This document shows positions 35,643 to 45,303 of a DNA stretch of 64,000 nucleotides, piece after piece. The notes below the pieces were generated by a model. That model did no database searches. It was not told the origin of the DNA and worked only from the letters and a program-made list of their open reading frames with translations. The DNA lies in the NCBI GenBank assembly GCA_002707145.1, contig PAMD01000011.1, positions 1-64,000 on the forward strand. The letters run 5' to 3'. Position numbers and translations under genes: made by a program. Source of the stretch: Flavobacteriales bacterium (GTDB lineage: Bacteria > Bacteroidota > Bacteroidia > Flavobacteriales > UBA7430). Position 1 is the first letter of the stretch, and the number at the start of each line of letters is the position of its first letter.

Positions 35643-38045
35643 ATGGTAAAAAGAAAAAAATACCCTCAAATTAAAATAAACTTTGAGAATAAAACTTTCC
35701 ATGTTGTTATTGGCTTGATACTTTTGTGTTTTGCCTCCATTCTGTTTCTCTCATTTATGTCTTTTTTGCTGAGTTGGAAAAAAGACTTTGATTTAATGCA
35801 AATAAATCCTGCTTCTTTACTTTCTGATCCAAAAATCACAGTCCACAATTGGTTAGGTAAAATTGGTGCAATACTCGGGCAATTCTTTATTTACAATCAA
35901 TTTGGATTAGCTTCATTTTTGCTACCCTTTTTCCTTCTCATTGCCGGGCTTCAAATTTTTACTCAACAATATATTTTAAAATTATACCGATTGTTCATAA
36001 ACTCTCTATTCTTGACAATATGGTTAGCTACTTTCTTGGGGCTATATATAAATGAGTCTTCTGTTCTTGCAGGACACAATGGATTATACATTTCAATCTG
36101 GCTTGTTTCGCTTCTTGGATATACAGGAACGACTATTATACTTTGCTTTTCTATGCTTATATTCCTTGGAATTCACTTTAAATGGACTCCCGAAAATATT
36201 AAAAAATTATTTTCTAAAAAAGAAATAAAAATCGATCCCCTAGTAACCTCTGCAGAGGATTCGTTTGAGGATATCCAAGAACTAGCCCCTGAAAATAAAT
36301 CTATATCTCTTTCAGGTGAGGAAGAAAAAAATAAAAAGGTCGAAATAGAAGTTGGAATGCAAGAATATTCAGAATTAACAATTGAGGAAAGCCATTCTTC
36401 TAAAAGTAATTCAAAAACTACTTCTTTTCCATTGGAATCTGAAATTAGCGATAATGTTCAATTAGATGTTGAGGTCAAGCAAGAAGAAGTTTTAACAGAC
36501 AAAGAAGTAAATAAAGCATTAGAAGAATTTGGAGAATTTGATCCCACTCTTGATCTAGGAAGCTACAAACATCCTACGATTGATTTAATGAGTGAGTATC
36601 CAAACTCACAGGTTAAGGTTGACAAAGAAGAATTAGAAGCAAATAAAAATCAAATCGTAGAAACGCTTAACAATTACAAAATTGAAATCTCAAAAATTAA
36701 AGCAACAGTTGGCCCCACAGTTACATTGTACGAAATAGTACCCGCACCGGGAGTTCGAATCTCAAAAATAAAGGGCTTAGAAAATGATATTGCTCTAAGT
36801 TTAGCAGCTTTAGGAATTCGGATTATCGCACCTCTTCCAGGAAAGGGTACCATTGGAATTGAAGTTCCAAATAGCAAACCTAGCATTGTTTCTATGAAGT
36901 CTATTTTAGCATCTGAAAAATTTCAAAATGCAGACTACGAATTACCGATAGGTTTGGGTAAAACTATTTCAAATGAAACCTATGTGGCTGATCTGGCAAA
37001 AATGCCACATTTATTAATGGCTGGAGCTACAGGACAAGGTAAATCAGTTGGTCTAAATGCAATACTAGCCTCACTTCTTTATAAAAAACACCCTTCACAA
37101 CTAAAATTTGTTTTGGTCGATCCAAAAAAGGTTGAATTGACTCTATACAACAAAATTGAAAGACACTTTTTAGCTAAACTTCCTGACTCTGAAGAATCAA
37201 TTATTACCAACACTACTAAAGTTGTTAATACAATAAATTCTTTGTGCATAGAAATGGATAATCGATATGATTTACTTAAAAAAGCTCAAGTCAGAAATAT
37301 CAAAGAATATAACCACAAGTTCGTCCGCCGAAAATTAAATCCAGAAAATGGCCATCGCTATCTGCCCTATATTGTCTTAGTAATTGATGAATTTGCTGAC
37401 TTAATTATGACGGCTGGAAAAGAAATCGAAACACCTATTGCTCGACTAGCCCAATTAGCCAGAGCCATAGGAATTCATTTAATTGTTGCTACCCAAAGGC
37501 CTACGACGAATATTATTACTGGAACAATAAAGGCAAATTTCCCTGCAAGAATTGCTTTTAGGGTAACTTCAGTGATTGACTCCAGGACCATCATGGATGC
37601 CTCAGGTGCAAACCAATTAATAGGTAGGGGAGATATGTTAATTTCTGATGGAAATGAAATGACTAGACTTCAGTGTGCATTTATTGATACACCAGAAGTT
37701 GAAAAACTTACTGTATTTATTGGTAATCAACAAGGATACCCTATTGCATTTGAATTACCGGAATTTATTGGCGAAGAGGCAAAAGCTGTAGGATCAATAA
37801 ATTTTAACGACCGAGATTCTCTCTTTAGAGAGGCAGCATCTGTAATAGTAATGCATCAACAAGGCTCAGCCTCACTGCTCCAAAGAAAATTAAAATTAGG
37901 TTATAACAGAGCGGGGAGAATTATAGATCAGTTAGAATCAGCAGGTATTATCGGTCCATTCGAGGGAAGCAAAGCCAGACAAGTACTGATTCCGGATGAA
38001 CATTCCTTAGAACAACTTCTAAGTACAGAAGCAAATGAGGATTAA
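35643..38045 (+). CDS. ftsK: DNA translocase FtsK
   Basis: An 800-residue septal DNA pump that clears chromosome ends and activates Xer recombination at dif. Four transmembrane helices lie in residues 18-180. An acidic linker spans about 190-320. The RecA-like motor has Walker A GATGQGKS with K467 and Walker B IVLVIDEFADL, plus the ATQRP segment. The C-terminal gamma winged-helix domain (about 735-795, ASVIVMHQQGSASLLQRKLKLGYNRA) reads KOPS sites. Its partner Xer recombinase is at 677. It has its own promoter and palindromes upstream. Confidence 0.95.
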   Translation: MVKRKKYPQIKINFENKTFHVVIGLILLCFASILFLSFMSFLLSWKKDFDLMQINPASLLSDPKITVHNWLGKIGAILGQFFIYNQFGLASFLLPFFLLIAGLQIFTQQYILKLYRLFINSLFLTIWLATFLGLYINESSVLAGHNGLYISIWLVSLLGYTGTTIILCFSMLIFLGIHFKWTPENIKKLFSKKEIKIDPLVTSAEDSFEDIQELAPENKSISLSGEEEKNKKVEIEVGMQEYSELTIEESHSSKSNSKTTSFPLESEISDNVQLDVEVKQEEVLTDKEVNKALEEFGEFDPTLDLGSYKHPTIDLMSEYPNSQVKVDKEELEANKNQIVETLNNYKIEISKIKATVGPTVTLYEIVPAPGVRISKIKGLENDIALSLAALGIRIIAPLPGKGTIGIEVPNSKPSIVSMKSILASEKFQNADYELPIGLGKTISNETYVADLAKMPHLLMAGATGQGKSVGLNAILASLLYKKHPSQLKFVLVDPKKVELTLYNKIERHFLAKLPDSEESIITNTTKVVNTINSLCIEMDNRYDLLKKAQVRNIKEYNHKFVRRKLNPENGHRYLPYIVLVIDEFADLIMTAGKEIETPIARLAQLARAIGIHLIVATQRPTTNIITGTIKANFPARIAFRVTSVIDSRTIMDASGANQLIGRGDMLISDGNEMTRLQCAFIDTPEVEKLTVFIGNQQGYPIAFELPEFIGEEAKAVGSINFNDRDSLFREAASVIVMHQQGSASLLQRKLKLGYNRAGRIIDQLESAGIIGPFEGSKARQVLIPDEHSLEQLLSTEANED

Positions 38046-38105
38046 AAACATGAAGGAATTGCTTAAAAAAATTGTTATTTTTACCTTTTTAAAAAAAATA
38101 TTTAA

Positions 38106-38744
38106 ATGATTCGATCACTATTTTTATTTTATTTATTTCAAATTTCCACGCTAGCCATGGCTCAGATTTCCTCAAATCCAGAGGCAAAAAGACTTCTTGA
38201 TGAGGTTAGTCAAGCTACAGATAAACTCGATGCTATTGAAATTATATTTCAATATACACTCACCAACAAGGAAGAAAATATTGGAGAGAGTTCTATGGGT
38301 GAACTCAGTCTTAAAAAAAACCAATATATTTTATCTTTTATGGATGTCAAACAAATTAGTGATGGAGAAAATGTTTGGACTATTCTGGAAGACGATGGAG
38401 AAATACAAATTTCTGAAATTGATCTAGAAGATGAAAATGCTCTCACCCCGTCTAACTTCCTAAAAATGTACGAAAAAGGGTTTATCTATCAAATGGGAGA
38501 GAAAATAGGAAACCTCCAAATCATTGAACTAAATCCTGATAATCCAGATGATGTAGACTATATCAAAATACATCTTCTTGTCGATACAGAAATAAAGCAG
38601 ATAAAAAACTTAAAACAATTTGGAAAAAATGCCACGGAATCTGAATATATCATCAATAATTTTATTCCTAGTTTATTGGATGATTCAGCATTTATTTTTA
38701 ATGAATCTGATTACCCGGGATTTGAGATCACAGATCTGAGATAA
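38106..38744 (+). CDS. lolA: LolA-like outer-membrane lipoprotein carrier
   Basis: A 212-residue periplasmic protein with a signal peptide (1-19, LAMAQ). The body is the half-barrel LolA fold: LLDEVSQATDKLDAIEIIFQYTL, GELSLKKNQYILSF, VWTILEDDGEIQIS. LolA ferries lipoproteins from LolCDE to the outer membrane. The lack of LolB in Bacteroidota means the acceptor is unclear. It follows ftsK by 60 bases, a neighbourhood common in the phylum. It converges with the next gene with one base between stop codons. Confidence 0.85.
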   Translation: MIRSLFLFYLFQISTLAMAQISSNPEAKRLLDEVSQATDKLDAIEIIFQYTLTNKEENIGESSMGELSLKKNQYILSFMDVKQISDGENVWTILEDDGEIQISEIDLEDENALTPSNFLKMYEKGFIYQMGEKIGNLQIIELNPDNPDDVDYIKIHLLVDTEIKQIKNLKQFGKNATESEYIINNFIPSLLDDSAFIFNESDYPGFEITDLR

Positions 38745-38745
38745 C

Positions 38746-39600
38746 CTAATGAATCAATTGAGATATTAAGAATAAAAGCCCCATCAAAATTGATACTCCC
38801 TCAACTCCCAGACTTGTATACCATTCTGACATCTCCTCTCTGCTAAAATAAATTAATACAATAGCAACTTCATAGCACAAATATATAGCCAAACAACCGA
38901 AGAGATTTATTTCACCTTCAAAAAATGTTCTATAAGCCAAAATAAGCTCTGATATGACTATGCAAATAATTCCTAGACTCTTAGCACGTTTTATCCCTAA
39001 AAATTGAGGTATTGTATGAATTTCTTCACCATCAAGTTTAAGGTCTCTGATATCGAAAGGAATAGTTATTGCCAGAACAAATAAAAATCGTTCCAAAAAA
39101 GGTAAAATAACCCATTCTTTATGTGCTAATAAATTCGGAAAACCCTCCGTGACGATTGTCCATACTAAGGCAATGAAAAAAATTTTCAATCCTGGCACTT
39201 CTCTCATTCTAATCCAAGAAGACTTGAATCTCATTAAAGGAAACCCATATGCCATTGATAGGACTGAAGAAAATATTAAAGGAAAAAAAATTGATTTATA
39301 AATTGGAAAAACAAAATAAATAGAAATAAGACCAGAAAAAAAGACTATGGCCCATGGATATATTTTGAAGTCATTTATAAATATATACCGATTCGAAATA
39401 ATATTAACTATATCTTGTTCAAACGGTACCAAACGAATTAGATTGTAGGAAAATAAAGTCGCAAAAAAAACAAATCCCAAAAGAAAATAATTTTCTAGCC
39501 CATAAATTTCCATACTCAAATAAGTAAGACAAGTAACAGCTAGGGAAACATAAATGTTGCTAGCGATAAAAAAACTAATCAAATTGAAGCTTGTTTTCAC
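38746..39600 (-). CDS. UbiA-like integral membrane protein
   Basis: A 284-residue protein with eight to nine helices related to UbiA prenyltransferases. The second aspartate motif is kept (D183-x2-D186-x3-D190 in PFDIRDLKLDGEE, followed by IPQFLGIKRAK), but where the first motif should be there is FSYNLIRL (50-57) with no aspartates. This suggests a degenerate or altered enzyme. Function unknown. Translation begins at a GTG; an ATG two bases upstream is out of frame. A TAATTTTG box ends four bases before the start codon. Confidence 0.7.
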   Translation of the reverse strand: MKTSFNLISFFIASNIYVSLAVTCLTYLSMEIYGLENYFLLGFVFFATLFSYNLIRLVPFEQDIVNIISNRYIFINDFKIYPWAIVFFSGLISIYFVFPIYKSIFFPLIFSSVLSMAYGFPLMRFKSSWIRMREVPGLKIFFIALVWTIVTEGFPNLLAHKEWVILPFLERFLFVLAITIPFDIRDLKLDGEEIHTIPQFLGIKRAKSLGIICIVISELILAYRTFFEGEINLFGCLAIYLCYEVAIVLIYFSREEMSEWYTSLGVEGVSILMGLLFLISQLIH

Positions 39601-39604
39601 ATTT

Positions 39605-39612
39605 CAAAATTA
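39605..39612 (-). promoter_or_regulatory. -7 box abutting UbiA-like gene start (leaderless)
   Basis: TAATTTTG on the minus strand followed by four bases (AAAT) and the GTG at 39600, the same arrangement as at ccmB, queE, murB and ftsB. Confidence 0.45.
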
Positions 39613-39698
39613 GTTTATTTTTAAATAGACTGAATTCCTATCTAATTTAAATAATTCGTAAATTAGCAATTTGTAAAAACACCTGAATTCCAAAAATA

Positions 39699-42578
39699 AT
39701 GAATACAAACTCATTCTTACTTCGTCATATCGGACCAAGAAGAAAAGATGTGCAAAATATGCTTTCAAAGATTGGTCTTTCGTCGATGGAAGAACTCATT
39801 TCTGAAACTATTCCTCACTCGATTAGGTTACAAAATGAATTGGATTTAAATCCAGCAATGAGCGAGCAGGAATTCTTAGGCCATATTAAAAAACTTGCCA
39901 CAAAGAATAAACAGTTTAAAACTTACATTGGTTTAGGCTATAACAATACTGTACTTCCGAGCGTCATCCAAAGAAATATTCTAGAAAATCCAGGCTGGTA
40001 TTCTGCATACAGTCCCTATCAAGCCGAGATTGCCCAAGGTAGACTTGAAGCACTCTTAAATTTTCAGACTATGATCTCTGACCTCACGGGAATGGAAATT
40101 GCTAATGCTTCTCTACTTGACGAGGCCACAGCTGCTTCAGAGGCAATGCTGATGCTTTATAATACTCGAAGCCGTGCAAAGAAAAAAATTAATGCTACCA
40201 AATTTTTCGTTTCCAAAGACTGTCTTCCACAAACGATTGCCCTAATTGAAACACGTTCTCAACCCTTGGGAATTCAATTAATTATTGGAGACCATCTTAA
40301 TTTTAAATTTACCCCAGAAATATTTGGATGTCTTCTTCAATACCCATGTGCTACAGGAGAAATCTATGATTATAAAAAATTCACAGAACAAGCCCATGCA
40401 AATGATGCAAATGTATGCGTAGCCGCTGACCTTCTCTCTTTAGCAATTTTGAACCCTCCTGGATCTTGGGGTGCAGATATCGTAGTTGGAACCACTCAAC
40501 GATTTGGAATACCTATGGGTTATGGCGGACCCCATGCTGCTTATTTTGCTACTAAAGATTCCTTCAAAAGAAGTGTCCCTGGCCGTATCATAGGTTTATC
40601 TATAGATCAAGACGGGAACCCAGCGATGAGAATGGCGCTTCAGACTCGAGAACAACATATTAAAAGAGAAAAAGCGACCTCCAACATATGTACTGCTCAA
40701 GTTTTACTTGCTGTAATGGCTGGAATGTATGGAGTATATCACGGACCAAAAGGAATTAAACATATCGCAAATCGAATTCATAATTATACACATACACTAT
40801 GTTCATCTCTCACAGCTTTAGGATATGAACAAAAAAATAAACAGTACTTTGATACCTTGCTTATAGATTTAAAAAACATTTCTACTGAGCAGGTGAATAA
40901 AATTGCAATAGACGCGCAAATAAATTTTCTCTATTTAGACAAAAAAACATTATGTATCAGTTTGAATGAAACTACCACAATTTCTGATCTAAACGATATT
41001 ATTGCAGTTTTTGGAGCAGCAAAAAAAGTTGAATTTAATCAAGTTAAGGAAATTACAGACGCTTCCATTCTGCAGGAATCCTTTAAACGAAAAAGCGACT
41101 TTATGAACCATAAGGTCTTTAAATCTTATCATTCCGAAACAGAAATGATGCGTTATATCAAGAAGCTAGAACGTAAAGATTTGTCATTAAATCAATCAAT
41201 GATTGCACTTGGATCTTGTACAATGAAACTCAATGCGGCCAGTGAAATGCTTCCTTTGAACGAAAGTAACTTTAGCGCACTTCACCCTTTTATCCCAGAA
41301 GACCAAGCGATGGGATATCATGAAATATTTAAAGAATTAGAAAAAGACCTTTGTGAAATTACTGGATTTGCAGGAATATCACTTCAACCTAACTCTGGAG
41401 CACAAGGGGAATATGCCGGTCTAATGGTTATAAGAGCCTATCATCACTCCAGGGGAGATCATCATCGGAATATTACATTGATTCCTTCATCTGCTCATGG
41501 TACAAATCCTGCTTCAGCTGTTATGGCTGGAACTAAAGTCGTGGTAGTAAATTGTGATGACCAGGGAAATATTGATCTAGTCGACCTCAAAGAAAAATCA
41601 GAAAAACATTCCTATGAACTTTCTGCTTTAATGATTACCTACCCTTCTACTCATGGTGTGTTTGAGTCTGCTATTAAAGAAATAACCTCACTTATCCACA
41701 AACATGGTGGACAAGTGTATATGGATGGAGCAAACATGAATGCCCAAGTTGGGCTAACATCTCCAGGAAAAATTGGCGCCGATGTATGTCACCTTAACCT
41801 TCATAAAACATTTGCCATACCTCATGGAGGAGGTGGCCCAGGTATGGGGCCAATTGGTGTTGCAAAACAATTAGTAGAATTTCTTCCAGGACATCCCATT
41901 ATTGATTGTGGGGGAGAAAACGGTATTTCTCCTATCTCTGCTGCCCCCTGGGGATCTTCATTAGTTTTATTAATTTCATATGCATACATAAAAATGTTGG
42001 GAGCCTATGGACTCAAAGAATCTACCAAATATGCTATTCTGAATGCAAACTACATGAAAGTCATGTTAGAGAATCATTATAAAATTCTGTATGCTGGTAA
42101 AAATGGACGAGTTGCTCATGAAATGATCATTGAATGTCGAGATATTAAAGCGGAGACAGGGATTGATGTAACTGACATAGCAAAAAGACTCATGGATTAC
42201 GGATATCATGCTCCAACAGTTTCGTTTCCTGTAGCTGGAACTATGATGATTGAACCCACTGAAAGTGAGGGAAAAGAAGAAATTGACCGGTTCTGCGAAG
42301 CTATGATTGAAATTAAAAAAGAAATTGAAACTATTGTTAGAGAAAATATTCAGGATGTAGATAATATATTAAAAAATGCACCACATACATTAGATCAATG
42401 TACCAGAGATATTTGGATTTATGCTTATCCTAGGTCAAAGGCTGCATTTCCACTTGATTGGGTGAAAGACAATAAATTCTGGCCAGCTGTTCGGAGAGTT
42501 AATCAGGCATTAGGAGATCGAAATTTAATTTGTTCTTGTCCAGAAATGAAAAACTACAGTGAAAGTTATTTGCAATAG
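39699..42578 (+). CDS. gcvP: Glycine dehydrogenase (decarboxylating), P protein
   Basis: A 959-residue PLP enzyme, the decarboxylating P subunit of the glycine cleavage system. It is the single-chain form: the N-terminal half starts FLLRHIGPRRKDVQNML, and the C-terminal half contains ALGSCTMKLNA and the PLP lysine K703 in HLNLHKTFAIPHGGGGPG. NSGAQGEYAGL and SSAHGTNPASA contact the cofactor. Full length and both halves are intact. It stands alone; gcvT and gcvH are not in the window. No riboswitch-like fold is visible in the 98 bases upstream. Confidence 0.97.
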   Translation: MNTNSFLLRHIGPRRKDVQNMLSKIGLSSMEELISETIPHSIRLQNELDLNPAMSEQEFLGHIKKLATKNKQFKTYIGLGYNNTVLPSVIQRNILENPGWYSAYSPYQAEIAQGRLEALLNFQTMISDLTGMEIANASLLDEATAASEAMLMLYNTRSRAKKKINATKFFVSKDCLPQTIALIETRSQPLGIQLIIGDHLNFKFTPEIFGCLLQYPCATGEIYDYKKFTEQAHANDANVCVAADLLSLAILNPPGSWGADIVVGTTQRFGIPMGYGGPHAAYFATKDSFKRSVPGRIIGLSIDQDGNPAMRMALQTREQHIKREKATSNICTAQVLLAVMAGMYGVYHGPKGIKHIANRIHNYTHTLCSSLTALGYEQKNKQYFDTLLIDLKNISTEQVNKIAIDAQINFLYLDKKTLCISLNETTTISDLNDIIAVFGAAKKVEFNQVKEITDASILQESFKRKSDFMNHKVFKSYHSETEMMRYIKKLERKDLSLNQSMIALGSCTMKLNAASEMLPLNESNFSALHPFIPEDQAMGYHEIFKELEKDLCEITGFAGISLQPNSGAQGEYAGLMVIRAYHHSRGDHHRNITLIPSSAHGTNPASAVMAGTKVVVVNCDDQGNIDLVDLKEKSEKHSYELSALMITYPSTHGVFESAIKEITSLIHKHGGQVYMDGANMNAQVGLTSPGKIGADVCHLNLHKTFAIPHGGGGPGMGPIGVAKQLVEFLPGHPIIDCGGENGISPISAAPWGSSLVLLISYAYIKMLGAYGLKESTKYAILNANYMKVMLENHYKILYAGKNGRVAHEMIIECRDIKAETGIDVTDIAKRLMDYGYHAPTVSFPVAGTMMIEPTESEGKEEIDRFCEAMIEIKKEIETIVRENIQDVDNILKNAPHTLDQCTRDIWIYAYPRSKAAFPLDWVKDNKFWPAVRRVNQALGDRNLICSCPEMKNYSESYLQ

Positions 42579-42600
42579 TTGCAAGGAAAAGCTAGATTTG
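42569..42600 (+). promoter_or_regulatory. Promoter of the 619-residue T9SS protein gene
   Basis: TTTG at 42569-42572 and TAGATTTG at 42593-42600 with a 20-base spacer fit the Bacteroidota consensus well. The -33 box lies in the last codons of gcvP, so the next gene is transcribed independently. Confidence 0.65.
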
Positions 42601-42622
42601 AACGAATTAATAAAAAAAAAAC

Positions 42623-44482
42623 ATGAAAAAAATTTATTCCCTTTCCTTATCCCTTATCATAGGTGGATTCGCATTGGCACAAACAGCCCAAACCACAAAA
42701 GCCTTTACAAAGGATAAAATGGCGAAACCTACAAAAATAATTTACCAAGAAAAAAGTGATCCTATTTGGTCCGATGATTTTTCCGACCCGACCACCTGGA
42801 ATATTGAACACGATGCCTCAGCTTGTGATCTTGACTGGGAGATTGGTACAAACTTGTCTTGCGGTGGCTCCTATCCAATTACAACTATTGCGTCTACCTC
42901 ATATGACAATGGTTGTGCAATGATTGACTCTGATGAATATGGTGGAGAAGAAGGTGGAGCAGACATTGAAGACTCTTGGATTACTATGGCTTCTCCTGTT
43001 GACCTTTCCGGATATGCAAATGTTATACTTCAATTTGAGTCATGGTATAGATCCTACAATTCAGAAAAATGTTTTATTGTAACTAGTACCAATGGAATAG
43101 ACTGGCCAGAATTAACCCCAGGCTTTGATGCTAGTACAAATCCAAATGTTTACGATGCTTTTCCTGGAATATCTGGTACTTCAGGTGAGGAACTTCCTAC
43201 AAATCCAACCTTATGGAGAACAAATATTAGTACCTCTGCCGGAAATCAAAGCCAAGTATGGGTACGATTCCATTGGACTGGAACTTGGGGATATGCTTGG
43301 TTTATTGACGATGTAGCAATTCTTGAGCAACCTCAAAATGATATTGTTTTAAATTCAGGATACTCATCTAATTCCTCGGGCATAGAATACGGTCGTACTC
43401 CTTCTAAACAATTACCAGACACCTTATATATGGGTGGTGTGGTAAATAACTTTGGTATTGATAATCAAAATAATGTAACAACAGATATTATCATTTCAGA
43501 TGCTTCTGGAAATACTGTAGTTTCTACTTCCGCATCTCAAGCAATGCTTGAAAATGACAGTACTGTAGTATTAGAGGCAATTGTAACTGATTTCAATTTT
43601 GATGAGGGATTATATTCCTTGAGTGTGGAAGCTAGTTCTGATCTAGATAATACTTCCGGAGGCGAATATTCTAACAATTCATATTCAAGAAATTTTGAAA
43701 TCACCAATAATATTTACTCTATAGATGGAATAGGTGTTTATGACAGTCCGACAGTGAGTTCCTTGGGTTCTAACAGTTTCACCGACGATCCAAATGGAAT
43801 GGTCTTAATGGCTATGTATACAATAGAAGAAACTACACAAATCACGGGTCTAGAAGTAGGGATTACAAGCACATCTATGGAAGATGGCCTAGTATTTCCA
43901 TTTATCATTGGTTATGACGCGTGGGCTGCTGACGATCCATACGATCGAATTGTAGAAAATTATGATGGTGTAATGGTCACTCAATACAACATAGACAATA
44001 ATGTTTTATGGGCACCATTAGAACCTACAACTTTAGAGCCGGGAATCTACTTTGCATGTGTTGAGTTATATTCTGATGATATTAATCATGTAAGAATATT
44101 GGATGATGAAACTGTAGCTCAACCAAATGGTGCAAGTACTATTTTTCTTCCCTCTGATGTTGATCAGACTATTTACACTAATGGTACCGGATTTGCAATT
44201 CGAATGGGTGCTGATGGATATGTAGATTTAGAAGAACAAAGTAAATTCAATAATTTTGATGTGTTACCTAATCCTTCAAATGGTATATTTACCGTTTCCC
44301 TTGAAGATGAAGATAGCTATACTATTGAGGTCTCAAACCTTTTAGGAGAAATTATTATGTTTAAAAGTATTGAAGGAATAATGAATGAGACCTTTGACAT
44401 AAGCTCATTTAGTGCAGGAGCATATTTAGTTAAAGTTTCAAACCAAAAATTCGAGCAAACACAAAGAATTATTATTGAATAA
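42623..44482 (+). CDS. Choice-of-anchor J domain secreted protein with T9SS type A tail
   Basis: A 619-residue exported protein with a signal peptide (1-19). Residues about 46-235 form a choice-of-anchor J beta-sandwich (WSDDFSDPTTW, SYDNGCAMIDSDEYG, WYRSYNSEKCFIVTSTNG, WGYAWFIDDVAI). A second beta region is at about 240-530. The last 75 residues are a T9SS type A sorting domain (NFDVLPNPSNGIFTV, VSNLLGEII, SAGAYLVKV). It may bind carbohydrate or act as an adhesin; no catalytic motif is seen. A strong promoter and a strong terminator suggest a well expressed single gene. Confidence 0.82.
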   Translation: MKKIYSLSLSLIIGGFALAQTAQTTKAFTKDKMAKPTKIIYQEKSDPIWSDDFSDPTTWNIEHDASACDLDWEIGTNLSCGGSYPITTIASTSYDNGCAMIDSDEYGGEEGGADIEDSWITMASPVDLSGYANVILQFESWYRSYNSEKCFIVTSTNGIDWPELTPGFDASTNPNVYDAFPGISGTSGEELPTNPTLWRTNISTSAGNQSQVWVRFHWTGTWGYAWFIDDVAILEQPQNDIVLNSGYSSNSSGIEYGRTPSKQLPDTLYMGGVVNNFGIDNQNNVTTDIIISDASGNTVVSTSASQAMLENDSTVVLEAIVTDFNFDEGLYSLSVEASSDLDNTSGGEYSNNSYSRNFEITNNIYSIDGIGVYDSPTVSSLGSNSFTDDPNGMVLMAMYTIEETTQITGLEVGITSTSMEDGLVFPFIIGYDAWAADDPYDRIVENYDGVMVTQYNIDNNVLWAPLEPTTLEPGIYFACVELYSDDINHVRILDDETVAQPNGASTIFLPSDVDQTIYTNGTGFAIRMGADGYVDLEEQSKFNNFDVLPNPSNGIFTVSLEDEDSYTIEVSNLLGEIIMFKSIEGIMNETFDISSFSAGAYLVKVSNQKFEQTQRIIIE

Positions 44483-44499
44483 TCTTATCATAATTTTAC

Positions 44500-44529
44500 A
44501 AAACAAGGCCCCAATTGGGGCCTTGTTTT
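44500..44529. terminator. Strong bidirectional terminator
   Basis: A perfect 13-bp stem, AAAACAAGGCCCC with GGGGCCTTGTTTT, around an AATT loop. The GC-rich core with A- and T-runs on both sides stops transcription from the T9SS gene (plus) and the mlaEF pair (minus). Confidence 0.92.
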
Positions 44530-44547
44530 ATTTTATAAATAAATATT

Positions 44548-45303
44548 TCAAATATTTTTCGTTTTAATGGTCTTAAACAATTCAGATGAGAAAACAAAAT
44601 CTTCTAAATCCTTATTATCCGTTTGAATAATATCAGTTTTTCCTCCCTGCCATTGATTTTCACCTTCTTTAATAAATAAGATTCTGTCTCCTATTTCCAT
44701 TACAGAATTCATATCATGAGTGTTAATAACTGTCGTCATTTGGTATTCTTGCGTCAATTCATGAAGTAAATTATCGATAAGAATAGCAGTATAGGGATCA
44801 AGACCAGAATTAGGCTCATCGCAAAACAAGTATTTCGGATTGAGAACAATTGCTCTAGCTATAGAAACTCGCTTTTTCATTCCTCCACTAATCTCTGAAG
44901 GATATAAATGATTTACATTATGAAGATTAACTCTAGTCAAACAAAAATTGACCCGATCTAACATTTCTTCAGAATCCATATCAGAAAACATTTGAAGAGG
45001 AAACAAGACATTTTCTTGAATATTCATCGAATCAAACAAAGCACCACCTTGAAAAACCATACCTACATCTCTTCTCAAATTCTTCAATTTTTTATGTGTC
45101 ATACAGACTATATCTTTTCCCTGAAAGAGAATCGAACCATGATCTGGTCTATACAAACCCAAAAGGCATTTTAATAATACAGTTTTACCTGAGCCACTCT
45201 GACCAATGACCAAATTGGTTATACCTTTATCAAACACAAAAGATATATCTTTCAGAATCTTGTTCTCTGCAAAAGATTTGTCTATATTTTTTATTTCAAT
45301 CAT
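44548..45303 (-). CDS. mlaF: ABC transporter ATP-binding protein, MlaF-like
   Basis: A 251-residue ATPase. Walker A is IGQSGSGKTVLLK (about 33-45), the Q-loop GMVFQGGALFDSM, the signature SGGMKKRVSIARA (Mla-type SGGM rather than SGGQ), Walker B YLFCDEPNSGLDP and the H-loop NTHDMNS. Pairing with an MlaE permease indicates the Mla phospholipid transport system that keeps outer-membrane lipid asymmetry. It overlaps mlaE by four bases. It is not CcmA. MlaD is not adjacent. Confidence 0.9.
   Translation of the reverse strand: MIEIKNIDKSFAENKILKDISFVFDKGITNLVIGQSGSGKTVLLKCLLGLYRPDHGSILFQGKDIVCMTHKKLKNLRRDVGMVFQGGALFDSMNIQENVLFPLQMFSDMDSEEMLDRVNFCLTRVNLHNVNHLYPSEISGGMKKRVSIARAIVLNPKYLFCDEPNSGLDPYTAILIDNLLHELTQEYQMTTVINTHDMNSVMEIGDRILFIKEGENQWQGGKTDIIQTDNKDLEDFVFSSELFKTIKTKNI

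Noticed and set aside
39601..39698. Glycine riboswitch before gcvP
   Set aside because: The 98-base gap is AT-rich, carries the divergent UbiA-like promoter and shows no riboswitch-like stems.
44548..45303. Could the ABC ATPase be the missing CcmA of the ccm cluster?
   Set aside because: Its partner is an MlaE permease with an overlapping start, and the signature reads SGGM as in MlaF, so it belongs to the Mla system.
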